NCBI GenBank assembly: GCA_017418975.1
Contig: JAFOMG010000017.1
Coordinates: 620,001 to 684,000 of the forward strand
Direction: 5' to 3'
Length of the DNA: 64,000 bases
Source of the DNA: Sphingomonas sp.
Lineage (GTDB): Bacteria; Pseudomonadota; Alphaproteobacteria; Sphingomonadales; Sphingomonadaceae
In this document: positions 1 to 8,128 of the stretch, one piece after another
How the letters are laid out: each line of letters begins with the position of its first letter
Numbering within the stretch: position 1 is the first letter of the stretch
The notes under the pieces: model-generated
Told to the model about the DNA's origin: nothing
Databases searched by the model: none
What the model saw: only the letters and a program-made list of their open reading frames with translations
Made by a program: the position numbers and the translations under genes

Positions 1-1
1 C

Positions 2-166
2 GTCAGCATCCTCGATCGCGGCGACAAGGCGATGAAGCTCTGCATCCTCGATCGCGCGCTGAACGGCGGCAGCTATTTCAGCGTGAAGCCGATCGAAGTG
101 GCGCAGGGCAAGGACGGCCTGTTCCGCGCCACCGGCAATCCCGTCGCCGATCCCAATTGCGCCTGA
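2..166 (+). CDS. C-terminal end of an unrecognised protein (partial, runs off the left edge)
   Basis: An open frame enters from the left edge and ends at TGA 164-166, giving 54 residues that end in NPVADPNCA. The frame has the codon use of its neighbours (strong G/C third positions) and stops 25 bases before the next gene, which is on the same strand. No domain can be named from this piece. It contains two Cys residues, one in the last three positions. It is probably real because the frame is open across the whole available stretch and is followed closely by a ribosome-site-like AGAGGGCGGAG before the next start. Confidence 0.6.
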   Translation, partial: VSILDRGDKAMKLCILDRALNGGSYFSVKPIEVAQGKDGLFRATGNPVADPNCA

Positions 167-191
167 GCCGGGAAGCATTAGAGGGCGGAGC

Positions 192-1091
192 ATGGAAACC
201 GCCGCGCGCCGCTTCGCCTATGTCACTCTGGACGTGTTCACCGAGACTCGCTTCGGCGGCAATCCGCTCGCCGTGTTCACCGATGCCCGGGGCATGACCG
301 ACGCCGAGATGCAGGCTCTCGCCGCCGAGATGAACTATAGCGAGACCACCTTCGTCCTGCCTCCCGCCGATCCGGCCAACACCGCGCGCGTCCGCATCTT
401 CCATCGCACCGCCGAGATGCCCTTTGCCGGCCATCCCAATGTCGGCACCGGCTTCGTCCTCGCGGGCCTGCGTCCCGATGCCGGCGACACGCTCCGCTTC
501 GAGGAGATCGCCGGGCTGGTCGAGGTCCGCATCGCCCGCGACGACAGGGGCGGCCCGCTCGGCGCCGAGATCGACGCGCCCCAGCCGCTCCGGCTGCTCG
601 GCACGCTCCCGGCGGACGGCATCGCCGCCTGTCTCGGCCTCGATGTGGCGGATCTGGTCACCACCACCCATGCCCCCATCCGCGCCAGCCTGGGCGTGGA
701 TTTCGTCTTCGTCGAAGTGGCCGAGGAAGCGCTCGGCCTCGCCCGGCCCGATATCGCCGCCTATCAGCGCCTCGCCGATGCCGAGCGCGACAGCGCCGCG
801 CGCCTGTCGATCTTCCTCTATGCCCGCGAAGATAACCGCATCCGCGCCCGCATGTTCTCCCCGCTCACCGGCACCTGGGAGGACCCCGCCACCGGCAGCG
901 CCAACGCCACGCTCGGCGCGCTGCTGCTGTCGCTCGGCGAGGCGGAAACGGCGCGCTTCGACGTGCGCCAGGGCGTCGAGATGGGTCGCCCCAGCAACCT
1001 CGTCGTCCGCGCCTGGCGCGCGCCCGAAGGCATCCGCGCCAGCGTCGCCGGCCGCTGCGTGCCGGTGTTCCGGGGTGAAGTGGCGCTCTAG
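192..1091 (+). CDS. PhzF family isomerase/epimerase-like protein
   Basis: A 299-residue protein of the PhzF (phenazine biosynthesis-like, diaminopimelate-epimerase fold) family. The N terminus reads VTLDVFTETRFGGNPLAVF, the hallmark start of this family. The region around residues 50-55 (NYSETTFVLPP) carries the conserved Glu that acts as the base in PhzF. A second signature, FAGHPNVGTGFVL, follows near residue 77, and EDPATGSANATLGALL lies near residue 233. Length fits the usual 260-300. The ATG follows GGGCGGAGC. In most bacteria such proteins are not in phenazine clusters and the substrate is unknown; there is no phenazine gene nearby, so only family membership is claimed. Confidence 0.9.
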   Translation: METAARRFAYVTLDVFTETRFGGNPLAVFTDARGMTDAEMQALAAEMNYSETTFVLPPADPANTARVRIFHRTAEMPFAGHPNVGTGFVLAGLRPDAGDTLRFEEIAGLVEVRIARDDRGGPLGAEIDAPQPLRLLGTLPADGIAACLGLDVADLVTTTHAPIRASLGVDFVFVEVAEEALGLARPDIAAYQRLADAERDSAARLSIFLYAREDNRIRARMFSPLTGTWEDPATGSANATLGALLLSLGEAETARFDVRQGVEMGRPSNLVVRAWRAPEGIRASVAGRCVPVFRGEVAL

Positions 1092-1101
1092 TCCGTCGCC
1101 C

Positions 1102-1458
1102 TCAATCGACCATACGGCAGGCCGGCGCATCGAAAATGAAGTGCGTGCTTTCGCTGTCGGCAAAGCCGGTATGCGTCCGCCACCACTCCGCCGCTTCGGG
1201 GCTGCGCAACGCGAGGCGACGGATCGCCTCGGCGCTCGGCACCAGATAGCCCTCCACGCGCCGGGCACGGAACAGAAAGGACCAGATCGCCCCCAGGCAG
1301 GTTCTGGGCGTGCTCAGCACACCGATGCTTCGCCAGGTCCCGCTTGCGCGGCCCTTCGCCAAGGGCAGCGCCGCCCCGATCCAGGCTTCGCGCACCCATA
1401 GCGGCGCTTCGCCCATGGGCGTTGCCACGATCTCGATTGCTCGCGGATGTTCGTCCAT
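1102..1458 (-). CDS. Small conserved-type hypothetical protein, 118 aa
   Basis: Reads MDEHPRAIEIVATPMGEAP at the start. The ATG at 1458 is chosen over an upstream in-frame start because a strong GGGGG ribosome site sits 5-10 bases before it. It ends 10 bases from the convergent PhzF gene. The motif APLWVREAWIGAALPL near the N terminus and a Trp-rich centre (EWWRTHTGF) look like a folded soluble domain, with no signal peptide and no membrane segment. I do not recognise a function. An overlapping frame on the same strand (1088-1474) is discarded because it lacks the ribosome site and has shadow-like composition. Confidence 0.6.
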   Translation of the reverse strand: MDEHPRAIEIVATPMGEAPLWVREAWIGAALPLAKGRASGTWRSIGVLSTPRTCLGAIWSFLFRARRVEGYLVPSAEAIRRLALRSPEAAEWWRTHTGFADSESTHFIFDAPACRMVD

Positions 1459-1510
1459 TCGTCCCCCTAGCCAAATGGTGCGGATGCCCGTCCGCGCCGT
1501 CAACCGGAAG

Positions 1511-2296
1511 CTAGAACGCCGGCTTGCCGAATTCCTGCCGCGTCACCGGGTGGCTCGACGAAAGCCCGCCATCCACCACCCAGGCCTGGCCGTTGACATA
1601 GCTCGCGGCGTCGCTCGCCAGGAACAGCGCCACGCGCGCGATCTCGTCCGGCACGCCGGCGCGGCGCAGCGGGTTCAGCCGCCCGAGCTTGTCTTCCTTG
1701 CCCGTATCACGCGCATAGTCGAAGGCGCGCTGGGTCATGCCGGTCTCGATCAGCCCCGGGCAGATCGCGTTCACGCGCACGCCCGATCCGGCGAATTGCT
1801 GCGCGGCGGTCTGCACCAGGTTGATCACGCCCGCCTTGCTCGCCGAATAGGCCGGGCCGCCCGCACCCGATCGCAGCCCGGCCACGCTGGCGGTGCAGAG
1901 GATCGCGCCGCCGCCGCGCTCGACGATCCGCGGCCCCGCATGCTTGATCGCCAGCGCCGGGCCGATCAGGTTCACCCGCAGCACTTCGGTCCACAGGTCC
2001 ACCGGCGTATCGAAGATGCCGGTGGCGCCGCCGGAGATGCCGGCATTGGCGAAGAAGATGTCGAGCCCGCCGAACGCCTTGATCGCGGTGGCGACCAGCC
2101 GCTCGACATCCGCTTCGTCGCCCGCATCCATGCGCACGGCGATCATGCTCTCCCGTCCGGCGACGGTCTCCTCCACGGCTTCGCTGAGATCCGCCGCCGC
2201 CACCATCGCGCCGGCTTCCGCGAAGGCGCGTGCCGTCGCCCGCCCGATCCCGGAGCCGGCACCCGTGACGATCGCGACCTTGCCGGTGAACTGCAT
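1511..2296 (-). CDS. SDR family oxidoreductase
   Basis: A 261-aa classical short-chain dehydrogenase/reductase. The cofactor-binding TGAGSGIG lies at residues 11-18, an NAG motif near residue 85, and the catalytic Ser...YSASK around residues 138-158. The Asp after the second strand (AADLSEA) suggests preference for NAD(H), a family-level inference. It is the last gene of a minus-strand operon; the gap to the next SDR is 46 bases and holds a fragment of a palindromic repeat (CCGCTTGCGGAAGGCGG). A role in oxidising a hydroxyacyl-CoA or alcohol intermediate fits the operon, but the substrate cannot be read from sequence. Confidence 0.9.
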   Translation of the reverse strand: MQFTGKVAIVTGAGSGIGRATARAFAEAGAMVAAADLSEAVEETVAGRESMIAVRMDAGDEADVERLVATAIKAFGGLDIFFANAGISGGATGIFDTPVDLWTEVLRVNLIGPALAIKHAGPRIVERGGGAILCTASVAGLRSGAGGPAYSASKAGVINLVQTAAQQFAGSGVRVNAICPGLIETGMTQRAFDYARDTGKEDKLGRLNPLRRAGVPDEIARVALFLASDAASYVNGQAWVVDGGLSSSHPVTRQEFGKPAF

Positions 2297-2342
2297 CTCT
2301 TCGTTTCCCTCTCTTCTCCCCTCCCGCTTGCGGAAGGCGGAT

Positions 2343-3110
2343 TCAAATCGTCACGCCCCCGTCGATCACCATCGCCTGGCCGGTCATGAACGCGCTGGCC
2401 GGGCTGGCCAGATACACCACCGCACCGGCGATTTCCTCGGGCTCGCCGATCCGCCGCAGCGGCGTGGCCGCGTTGGTCGCCCTGGCCCGCTCGGGATCTT
2501 CCCACAGCGCCCGGGCGAAGTCGGTCCGGATCAGGCCCGGCGCGATGCAGTTGATCCGCACATTGTCCGGCCCGAACTCCACCGCATAGTTGCGCGCCAG
2601 CTGCAGGTCCGCCGCCTTGGAGACGTTGTACGCTCCGATCACCGGTGATCCGCGCATCCCGCCGATCGACGAGACGATCACGATCGATCCCTCGCGCCGC
2701 GCCCGCATCTCCGGCGCCACCATCTGGATCAGCCAGTGGTTGGAGAGGACATTGTTGTCGAGGATCTTGCGGAACTGGTCGTCCGCGATGCCCTCGAGCG
2801 GACCGTAATAGGGATTGGAGGCCGCATTGCAGACCAGCACGTCGATACGGCCGAACGCGCGCCGCGTCGCGTCGACCAGATGCTGGAGCGCCGCCTTGTC
2901 CGAGATGCTCGCCGCCACCGCCAGCGCGGTGCCGGCACCGTGCCTCGCGTCGATCGCGGCGGCGACTTCGTCGCACGCGTCCTGCTTGCGGCTGGAGATC
3001 ACCACCTTCGCGCCCTGCGCGGCCAGCGCCTCGGCCGCGGCCCTGCCGATCCCGCGCGAGGATCCGGTGACGATCGCCACCTTGCCGGCCAGGTCGAACA
3101 ATGTGCTCAT
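2343..3110 (-). CDS. SDR family oxidoreductase, second copy
   Basis: 255 aa from ATG 3110, chosen because TGGAGGAAGG lies directly upstream; a longer frame to 3134 has no ribosome site. It has TGSSRGIG near residues 15-22, CNAASNP in place of the usual NAG, Ser near 140 (VSSIGG) and YNVSK near 155. It is clearly diverged from the SDR at 1511-2296, so the two are likely to act on different intermediates rather than being a recent duplication. The gene sits between the other SDR and an APH-like kinase in the same direction, with a long inverted repeat just upstream. Confidence 0.9.
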   Translation of the reverse strand: MSTLFDLAGKVAIVTGSSRGIGRAAAEALAAQGAKVVISSRKQDACDEVAAAIDARHGAGTALAVAASISDKAALQHLVDATRRAFGRIDVLVCNAASNPYYGPLEGIADDQFRKILDNNVLSNHWLIQMVAPEMRARREGSIVIVSSIGGMRGSPVIGAYNVSKAADLQLARNYAVEFGPDNVRINCIAPGLIRTDFARALWEDPERARATNAATPLRRIGEPEEIAGAVVYLASPASAFMTGQAMVIDGGVTI

Positions 3111-3129
3111 CCTTCCTCCAACTCTGCCC

Positions 3130-3207
3130 GTCATCCCGGCGAAAGCCGGGATCTCAGGCGATGGCGGGAAAAGAGCCGCACGAGATCCCGGCTTTCGCCG
3201 GGATGAC
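3130..3207. repeat. Long perfect inverted repeat (REP-like palindrome), 26-bp arms
   Basis: The arms at 3130-3155 and 3182-3207 are exact reverse complements, starting GTCATCCCGGCGAAAG and ending CGCCGGGATGAC. Each arm is itself a small hairpin (CCCGGCGAAAGCCGGG). It lies between the APH-like gene and the downstream SDR and would form a stable structure in the operon mRNA. The same core recurs elsewhere in this window. Confidence 0.9.
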
Positions 3208-3209
3208 GA

Positions 3210-4226
3210 TCAGGCCCCCGCTTCCCGCGCGAAATGCCAGGCGGCCGCCACCAACCCCGGCATCCGCTCCACCGTCGCCGCCGCCTGCGCGCTGGAGGCG
3301 TTGCCGTCGATCATCCGCTTCTTGATGCCCTGCACGATCCCGGCGAGGCGGAACAGGTTATAGGCGAAATACCAGTTGAGGTCAGGCACGCCGTCGCGCC
3401 CCGTCGCCGCGCAATAGCGCGCGACCACCTGCTCGATCGTCGGGATGCCGGTCTGCGGGCCCGTGAGCCCCTTCACGCCCGATCGCCCTTCCGGCTCGGT
3501 CACCCAGCTCATCAGGAAATAGGAGAAGTCCGCCAGCGGATCGCCCAGCGTCGACAGCTCCCAGTCGAGCACCGCCAGGATGCGCGGCCCCTCGGGCGCG
3601 AAGATCATGTTGTCGATGCGGAAATCGCCATGGACGATGCTGGTGCGCGTCTGCTCGGGCACGGTGCGCGGCAGGAACGCGATCAGTTGCTCCATCTCGG
3701 GCAGGTCGTCGGTCTGGCTCATCCGATACTGCTTCGACCAGCGCTCGACCTGCCGCGCGAAGTAATTGCCCGGCTTGCCATAGCCGCCCAGGCCCACCGC
3801 CTCATACTCCACCGCATGGAGCGCCGCGAGCGTGTCGACGATCGCATCATAGTGCGCGGTCCGCTCCGCCGGCGCCATGCCGGGCAGCGCGCCGTCCCAC
3901 AGCGTCCGCCCCTCCACCATCTCCATGATGTAGAAGGGCGCGCCGATCACTTCGGCATCCTCGCAGAGCCCATAAGGCCGCGCGACCGGGAAGCCCGTCG
4001 GGTGCAGCGCCGCGATCAGCGCATATTCGCGCTCCACCGCATGCGCCGAGGGCAGGATCGGCCCGAACGGCTTCCTGCGCAGCACATAGGCGCCGGAGCC
4101 GGCATCGATCCGATAGGTCGGGTTGCTCTGCCCGCCCGGGAATTTGGTCACCGCCAGCGGACCGGCGAAACCGGCGACGTTCGCGGCCAGCCAGTCCGCC
4201 AGCCGGGCTTCGTCCAGGTCGCTCAT
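3210..4226 (-). CDS. APH-like phosphotransferase family protein (ACAD10/11-type kinase domain)
   Basis: 338 aa with the aminoglycoside phosphotransferase fold. The catalytic loop HGDFRIDNMIF (near residue 200) holds the Asp and Asn, and the metal-binding LDWELSTLGDPLADFSYF follows near residue 220. The N terminus has the glycine-rich FPGGQSNPTYRI loop. In bacteria this subfamily is found next to acyl-CoA dehydrogenases and resembles the N-terminal kinase domain of vertebrate ACAD10/ACAD11, which phosphorylates 4-hydroxyacyl-CoAs; that link is family knowledge. Its ATG overlaps the stop of the upstream alcohol dehydrogenase by 4 bases (ATGA), so the two are translationally coupled. Antibiotic resistance is unlikely in this context. 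Confidence 0.88.
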   Translation of the reverse strand: MSDLDEARLADWLAANVAGFAGPLAVTKFPGGQSNPTYRIDAGSGAYVLRRKPFGPILPSAHAVEREYALIAALHPTGFPVARPYGLCEDAEVIGAPFYIMEMVEGRTLWDGALPGMAPAERTAHYDAIVDTLAALHAVEYEAVGLGGYGKPGNYFARQVERWSKQYRMSQTDDLPEMEQLIAFLPRTVPEQTRTSIVHGDFRIDNMIFAPEGPRILAVLDWELSTLGDPLADFSYFLMSWVTEPEGRSGVKGLTGPQTGIPTIEQVVARYCAATGRDGVPDLNWYFAYNLFRLAGIVQGIKKRMIDGNASSAQAAATVERMPGLVAAAWHFAREAGA

Positions 4227-5308
4227 GCGAATTCGATCACCGAGCGCACGCTGTCGCCCTTGCGCAGCTTCTCCAGCGCGTCGTTGACGTCCTCCAGCCG
4301 GATCCGCTCGGCGACCATCGTGTCGAGGTCGAGCAGCCCGTCGAGATACATCTGCACCAGCCGCGGCATGTCGATCGGAAAGCGCGTCGAGCCCAGCAGC
4401 GAGCCCTGGATCTTCTTGCCGGTCAGGAAGGTCGGCCCGGGCAGGCTGACATTGTTCCCCGGCGCGATCATCCCCAGGATCGTCGCGGTGCCGCCGCGGC
4501 GCAGGATGTTCCAGGCGAGCTCGGCGGTGTTCGGCCGCCCGACCGCCTCGATCGCATAATGGACGCCACCGCCGGTCAGCTTGAGCACGTCCTTGGCCAG
4601 TCCCTCGGCCATCGCGTCGAGCGCATGGGTGGCGCCCAGCTTGAGCGCCAGCTCGCGCTTCTCCGCCACCGGGTCGATCGCCAGGATCGTGCCGGCGCCG
4701 GCGATCCTGGCGGCATTGATCGCGGCGAGCCCGATCCCGCCCGCGCCGATCACCGCGACGCTCTCCCCGGGGCGCACCCGGCTATCGTTGAACACCGATC
4801 CCGCCCCGGTGATCACCGCGCAGCCCAGCAGCGCGGCCCGGTCCAGCGGCATATCCTTCGAGATCGCCACGCACGCATTCTCGTGCACCAGCATCTGCTC
4901 GGCAAAGGCGGAAAGGTTGAGGAACGGCGCCAGCGCGGTGCCGTCGTCCAGCGACAGCCGCGGCTCGGCATCGGCCGGGCGGCGCGTGGACGGATCGACG
5001 CAGAGCGAGGGGCGCCCGGTCACGCACATCTCGCAGCTGCCGCAGAACACGGTGAAGAAGGTGATGACGTGATCGCCCACCTTCAGATGCGCCACGTCGC
5101 TGCCCACCGCCTCGATCACGCCGGCGGCCTCGTGCCCCGGCACCGTCGGCACCGGATGCGGGAAGGCGCCGTCGACGAAATGGAGGTCCGAGCGGCATAC
5201 GCCGACCGCCGCGGTGCGGATCAGCACCTCGCGCGGGCCCGGCTTGGCAACGCGGATATCGGCGATCTCGAGCGGCTTGCCCGCTTCGTAGAGAATGGCT
5301 GCTTTCAT
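4223..5308 (-). CDS. Zinc-dependent alcohol dehydrogenase (MDR superfamily)
   Basis: 361 aa. The catalytic-zinc region GVCRSDLHFVDG lies near residue 37, followed by GHEAAGVIEAVG near residue 62. The structural-zinc lobe has four Cys residues (CGSCEMCVTGRPSLC, residues 92-106). The Rossmann motif VIGAGGIGLAAI is near residue 183. The protein most resembles medium-chain alcohol dehydrogenases close to class III. ATG 5308 follows GGGGAGCAAG. It lies between the acyl-CoA dehydrogenase and the APH-like kinase, so a role in oxidising a hydroxylated intermediate of the same pathway is a reasonable inference. Confidence 0.9.
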   Translation of the reverse strand: MKAAILYEAGKPLEIADIRVAKPGPREVLIRTAAVGVCRSDLHFVDGAFPHPVPTVPGHEAAGVIEAVGSDVAHLKVGDHVITFFTVFCGSCEMCVTGRPSLCVDPSTRRPADAEPRLSLDDGTALAPFLNLSAFAEQMLVHENACVAISKDMPLDRAALLGCAVITGAGSVFNDSRVRPGESVAVIGAGGIGLAAINAARIAGAGTILAIDPVAEKRELALKLGATHALDAMAEGLAKDVLKLTGGGVHYAIEAVGRPNTAELAWNILRRGGTATILGMIAPGNNVSLPGPTFLTGKKIQGSLLGSTRFPIDMPRLVQMYLDGLLDLDTMVAERIRLEDVNDALEKLRKGDSVRSVIEFA

Positions 5309-5345
5309 CTTGCTCCCCTAACCCGTCCTCCTGCTCCCCCAACCC

Positions 5346-5426
5346 GTCATCCCCGCGAAGGCGGGGATCCAGGGTAACTGAGCGAGGTCCCTCGCACCTC
5401 CGCATCCCCGCCTTCGCGGGGATGAC
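5346..5426. repeat. Inverted repeat, REP-like variant with 23-bp arms
   Basis: Arms at 5346-5368 and 5404-5426 are exact reverse complements (GTCATCCCCGCGAAGG... and ...TTCGCGGGGATGAC). This is the C-rich variant of the palindrome at 3130-3207. It separates the acyl-CoA dehydrogenase from the alcohol dehydrogenase within one operon. Confidence 0.9.
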
Positions 5427-5431
5427 GAAGG

Positions 5432-6715
5432 CTAGCGGCTGACTCCCACATCCCCGCTCGACGCCCGGTCCGCCTTGAACTCCGCATATTTCCCGAACTC
5501 GTTGCGCGCGATCGCCCGGCAATGAACCTCGTCCGGCCCGTCGGCGAGCCGCAGCGTGCGGATGCCCGCCCAATCGTGCGCCAGCGCGAAATCGCCCGAG
5601 ACGCCCGCGCCGCCATGCGCCTGGATCGCGTCGTCGATGATCTGCAGCGCCATTTGCGGCGCCTGCACCTTGATCATCGCGATCTCGAGCTGGGCGGCCT
5701 TGTTGCCGGCCTTGTCCATCATGTCCGCCGCCTTCAGGCAGAGCAGCCGCGTCATCTCGATGTCGATACGGGCGCGGGCGATGCGCTGCTCCCAGATCGA
5801 ATGGTCCGAGATGCGCTTGCCGAAGGCGACGCGCGAGACCAGCCGCCTGGCCATCGCCTCGATCGCCTCCTCCGCCACGCCGATCGTCCGCATGCAATGG
5901 TGGATGCGCCCCGGCCCGAGCCGGCCCTGCGCGATCTCGAAGCCGCGGCCTTCGCCCAGCAGCACATTCTCCGCCGGCACGCGGACATTCTCGAGCACCA
6001 CTTCGCCGTGCCCGTGCGGCGCATGATCATACCCGAAAACCGAAAGCATGCGCTCGATCTTCACGCCGGGGGCGTCCATCGGCACCAGGATCATGCTCTG
6101 CTGGGCGTGCTTGGCGGCGCCCGTGTCGGTCTTGCCCATCACGATCGAGACGGCGCAGCGCGGGTCGCCCACGCCCGAGCTCCACCATTTCCGCCCGTTG
6201 ATCACATAATGATCGCCGTCGCGCACCATCTGCGTCTGGATGTTCGTCGCGTCCGAGCTCGCCACCGCCGGCTCGGTCATCAGAAAGGCCGAGCGGATCT
6301 CGCCCGCCATCAGCGGCGCGAGCCACCGGTCCTTCTGCGCCCGCGTGCCGTAGCGGTGGAGCACTTCCATGTTGCCCGTGTCCGGCGCCGAGCAGTTGAA
6401 GCACTCCGAAGCCCAGCCGAGCCGCCCCATCTCCTCGGCGCACAGCGCATATTCGAGGTTGGTGAGCTGCGTGCCCTGGAACTCGAAGCTGTCGTCGACA
6501 TGGGCCTGGCCCGAATGCGGCGGCATGAAGAAGTTCCACAGCCCGGCGGCCTTGGCCTCGGCCTTCACTTCCTCGATCACCGGCAGCACCTTCCAGCGAT
6601 CGCCCGCCTTCTGCTGGGCGCGATAGTCGCCGTCGCGGGGGCGGATGCGCGTGTCGATGAACGCCTTCACCCGATCGCGGAAATAGGTCTCGCGCTCGCT
6701 CAGCGTGAAATCCAT
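5432..6715 (-). CDS. Acyl-CoA dehydrogenase family protein
   Basis: 427 aa. It has the flavin-loop region [15 protein letters not shown] near residue 146, where the substrate and FAD are contacted, then [14 protein letters not shown]. The C-terminal domain has [19 protein letters not shown] and ends in [20 protein letters not shown], the terminal FAD-binding segment. This subtype (large, with a [13 protein letters not shown] region) is the one usually found with APH-like kinases. It is the first gene of the minus-strand operon. The 143-base upstream region is shared with the divergent double-TetR gene and carries a palindrome at 6760-6775. Confidence 0.92.
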   Translation of the reverse strand: MDFTLSERETYFRDRVKAFIDTRIRPRDGDYRAQQKAGDRWKVLPVIEEVKAEAKAAGLWNFFMPPHSGQAHVDDSFEFQGTQLTNLEYALCAEEMGRLGWASECFNCSAPDTGNMEVLHRYGTRAQKDRWLAPLMAGEIRSAFLMTEPAVASSDATNIQTQMVRDGDHYVINGRKWWSSGVGDPRCAVSIVMGKTDTGAAKHAQQSMILVPMDAPGVKIERMLSVFGYDHAPHGHGEVVLENVRVPAENVLLGEGRGFEIAQGRLGPGRIHHCMRTIGVAEEAIEAMARRLVSRVAFGKRISDHSIWEQRIARARIDIEMTRLLCLKAADMMDKAGNKAAQLEIAMIKVQAPQMALQIIDDAIQAHGGAGVSGDFALAHDWAGIRTLRLADGPDEVHCRAIARNEFGKYAEFKADRASSGDVGVSR

Positions 6716-6759
6716 GGCGCATCCTCTCCGATCTCAGTTCCTTGGACCGGAGTAGAGCA

Positions 6760-6775
6760 TACCGGATATTCGGTA
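6760..6775. promoter_or_regulatory. Candidate operator dyad for the TetR-like regulator
   Basis: TACCGGATATTCGGTA, a 16-bp dyad with 14 of 16 positions symmetric, lies between the divergent acyl-CoA dehydrogenase (start 6715) and the double-TetR gene (start 6859). Location and symmetry fit a TetR-family operator controlling both directions. Binding is inferred only. Confidence 0.5.
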
Positions 6776-6858
6776 AAGTCGGGCCGGCGCGAAAATCGGC
6801 ACAACCGCGATTCGAAAAAACGCTTTGGCTTCACACCAAATCCGTTAGACTGGTTGCA

Positions 6859-8097
6859 ATGAATGCACCGGGGAAAGTCGAAATCGCAAGCGCGACGAAA
6901 CGCTTCCAGGCCAAGCGGGACGCGATCCTCGCCGCGGCCGCGGACGCGATCAACGAGCAGAGCGCCAAGGGGATGACCTTCGCCGACGTGGCCCGCCGCG
7001 TCGGCCTCAACACCACGTCCGTTACCTATTACTTCAAGCGCAAGGAAGACCTTGCCGCCGCCGCCTTCGAGCAGACGCTCGACCGGCTGGAGGCGATGCT
7101 CGAGGACGCCGCGCGGGAACCCACGCCCGAGGACCGGGTGGCGCGCTATCTCAACATCAACATGGAGCGGCTCGCCCGCATCCGCCGCGGCGCCGAGCGC
7201 GACTTCGCCATCCTCTCCGACCTGCGGGCGATGGAGGACCCGATCAAGCGCGAGCTGCTCGATCGCTGGCGCGACGTGTTCCGCAAGACGCGCGCGCTCT
7301 GGGCCCCCGCCGCCAGCCGGGCCGAGACCGATCTCCACGGCGCCCGCGCGCATGTGCTGCTCGAGAACACATTCTGGCTCACCGCCTGGCTGCCCCGCTA
7401 CGAGGTGGACGAATATCCGCGCGTCGAGGCGCGCCTGATGGACGTGTTCCGCACCGGCATCGCCGCCCCGGGCGAGGCCTGGACGCCGGCGATGCTCGAT
7501 CTCGTGCACGAGGAGCCCGAGCCGGGGCGCGAGGCCTTTCTGCTCGCCGCCACCCGGCTGATCAACGAGCTCGGCTATCGCGGCGCCTCGGTCCAGAAGA
7601 TCGCGTCCGAGCTGAACGTCACCAAGGGCAGCTTCTACCACCATCTCGACGCCAAGGACGAGCTGGTCATCGCCTGCTACAAGCGCAGCTTCGACATCAT
7701 CGCCGACGCCCAGCGCCTGGCCGAGAATGCGGGCGGCACGCATTGGGAGCAGCTGGAGAGCACGATCGCCACGCTGCTCGACTATCAGTTCAGCGAGCGC
7801 GGCCCGCTGCTGCGCACCACGGCGCTCTCCGGCCTGCCGCCCCAGGTCCGCTCGACGATGATCGACCGCTCGAACCGCATCGCGCGCCGCTTCGCCGGCA
7901 TGCTGTCGGACGGGATCGCCCAGGGCTCGATCCGCGCGATCGATCCGCTGGTCGCCTCGCAGACGCTGATGGCGCTCCAGAACGCGGCGTTCGACATGCG
8001 CAAATGGGCCAGCACCATGCCGCGCGAGCGCGCGGTGGCCTTCTATGCCTCCACGCTGGCCTTCGGCCTGTTCGACGATCGGGTGCTGGCGGGGTAG
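6859..8097 (+). CDS. TetR-type regulator with two fused TetR units
   Basis: 412 aa from ATG 6859 (MNAPGKVEI); the frame extends further upstream but without a convincing site. Two complete TetR DNA-binding domains are visible. The first is near residues 16-60 (MTFADVARRVGLNTTSVTYY). The second is near 224-268 (ASVQKIASELNVTKGSFYHH). Each is followed by its own helical ligand-binding half. Normal TetR proteins are about 200 aa, so this is a tandem fusion. It is transcribed away from the CoA operon and probably represses it, perhaps in response to an acyl-CoA; the ligand is unknown. Confidence 0.9.
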   Translation: MNAPGKVEIASATKRFQAKRDAILAAAADAINEQSAKGMTFADVARRVGLNTTSVTYYFKRKEDLAAAAFEQTLDRLEAMLEDAAREPTPEDRVARYLNINMERLARIRRGAERDFAILSDLRAMEDPIKRELLDRWRDVFRKTRALWAPAASRAETDLHGARAHVLLENTFWLTAWLPRYEVDEYPRVEARLMDVFRTGIAAPGEAWTPAMLDLVHEEPEPGREAFLLAATRLINELGYRGASVQKIASELNVTKGSFYHHLDAKDELVIACYKRSFDIIADAQRLAENAGGTHWEQLESTIATLLDYQFSERGPLLRTTALSGLPPQVRSTMIDRSNRIARRFAGMLSDGIAQGSIRAIDPLVASQTLMALQNAAFDMRKWASTMPRERAVAFYASTLAFGLFDDRVLAG

Positions 8098-8128
8098 CCG
8101 GCCATCGGGGAGAGAAGTTCGTGTCCGG

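Noticed and set aside
1310..2389. Plus-strand frame opposite the SDR gene
   Set aside because: The minus-strand SDR has clear cofactor and catalytic motifs; the other frame has none.
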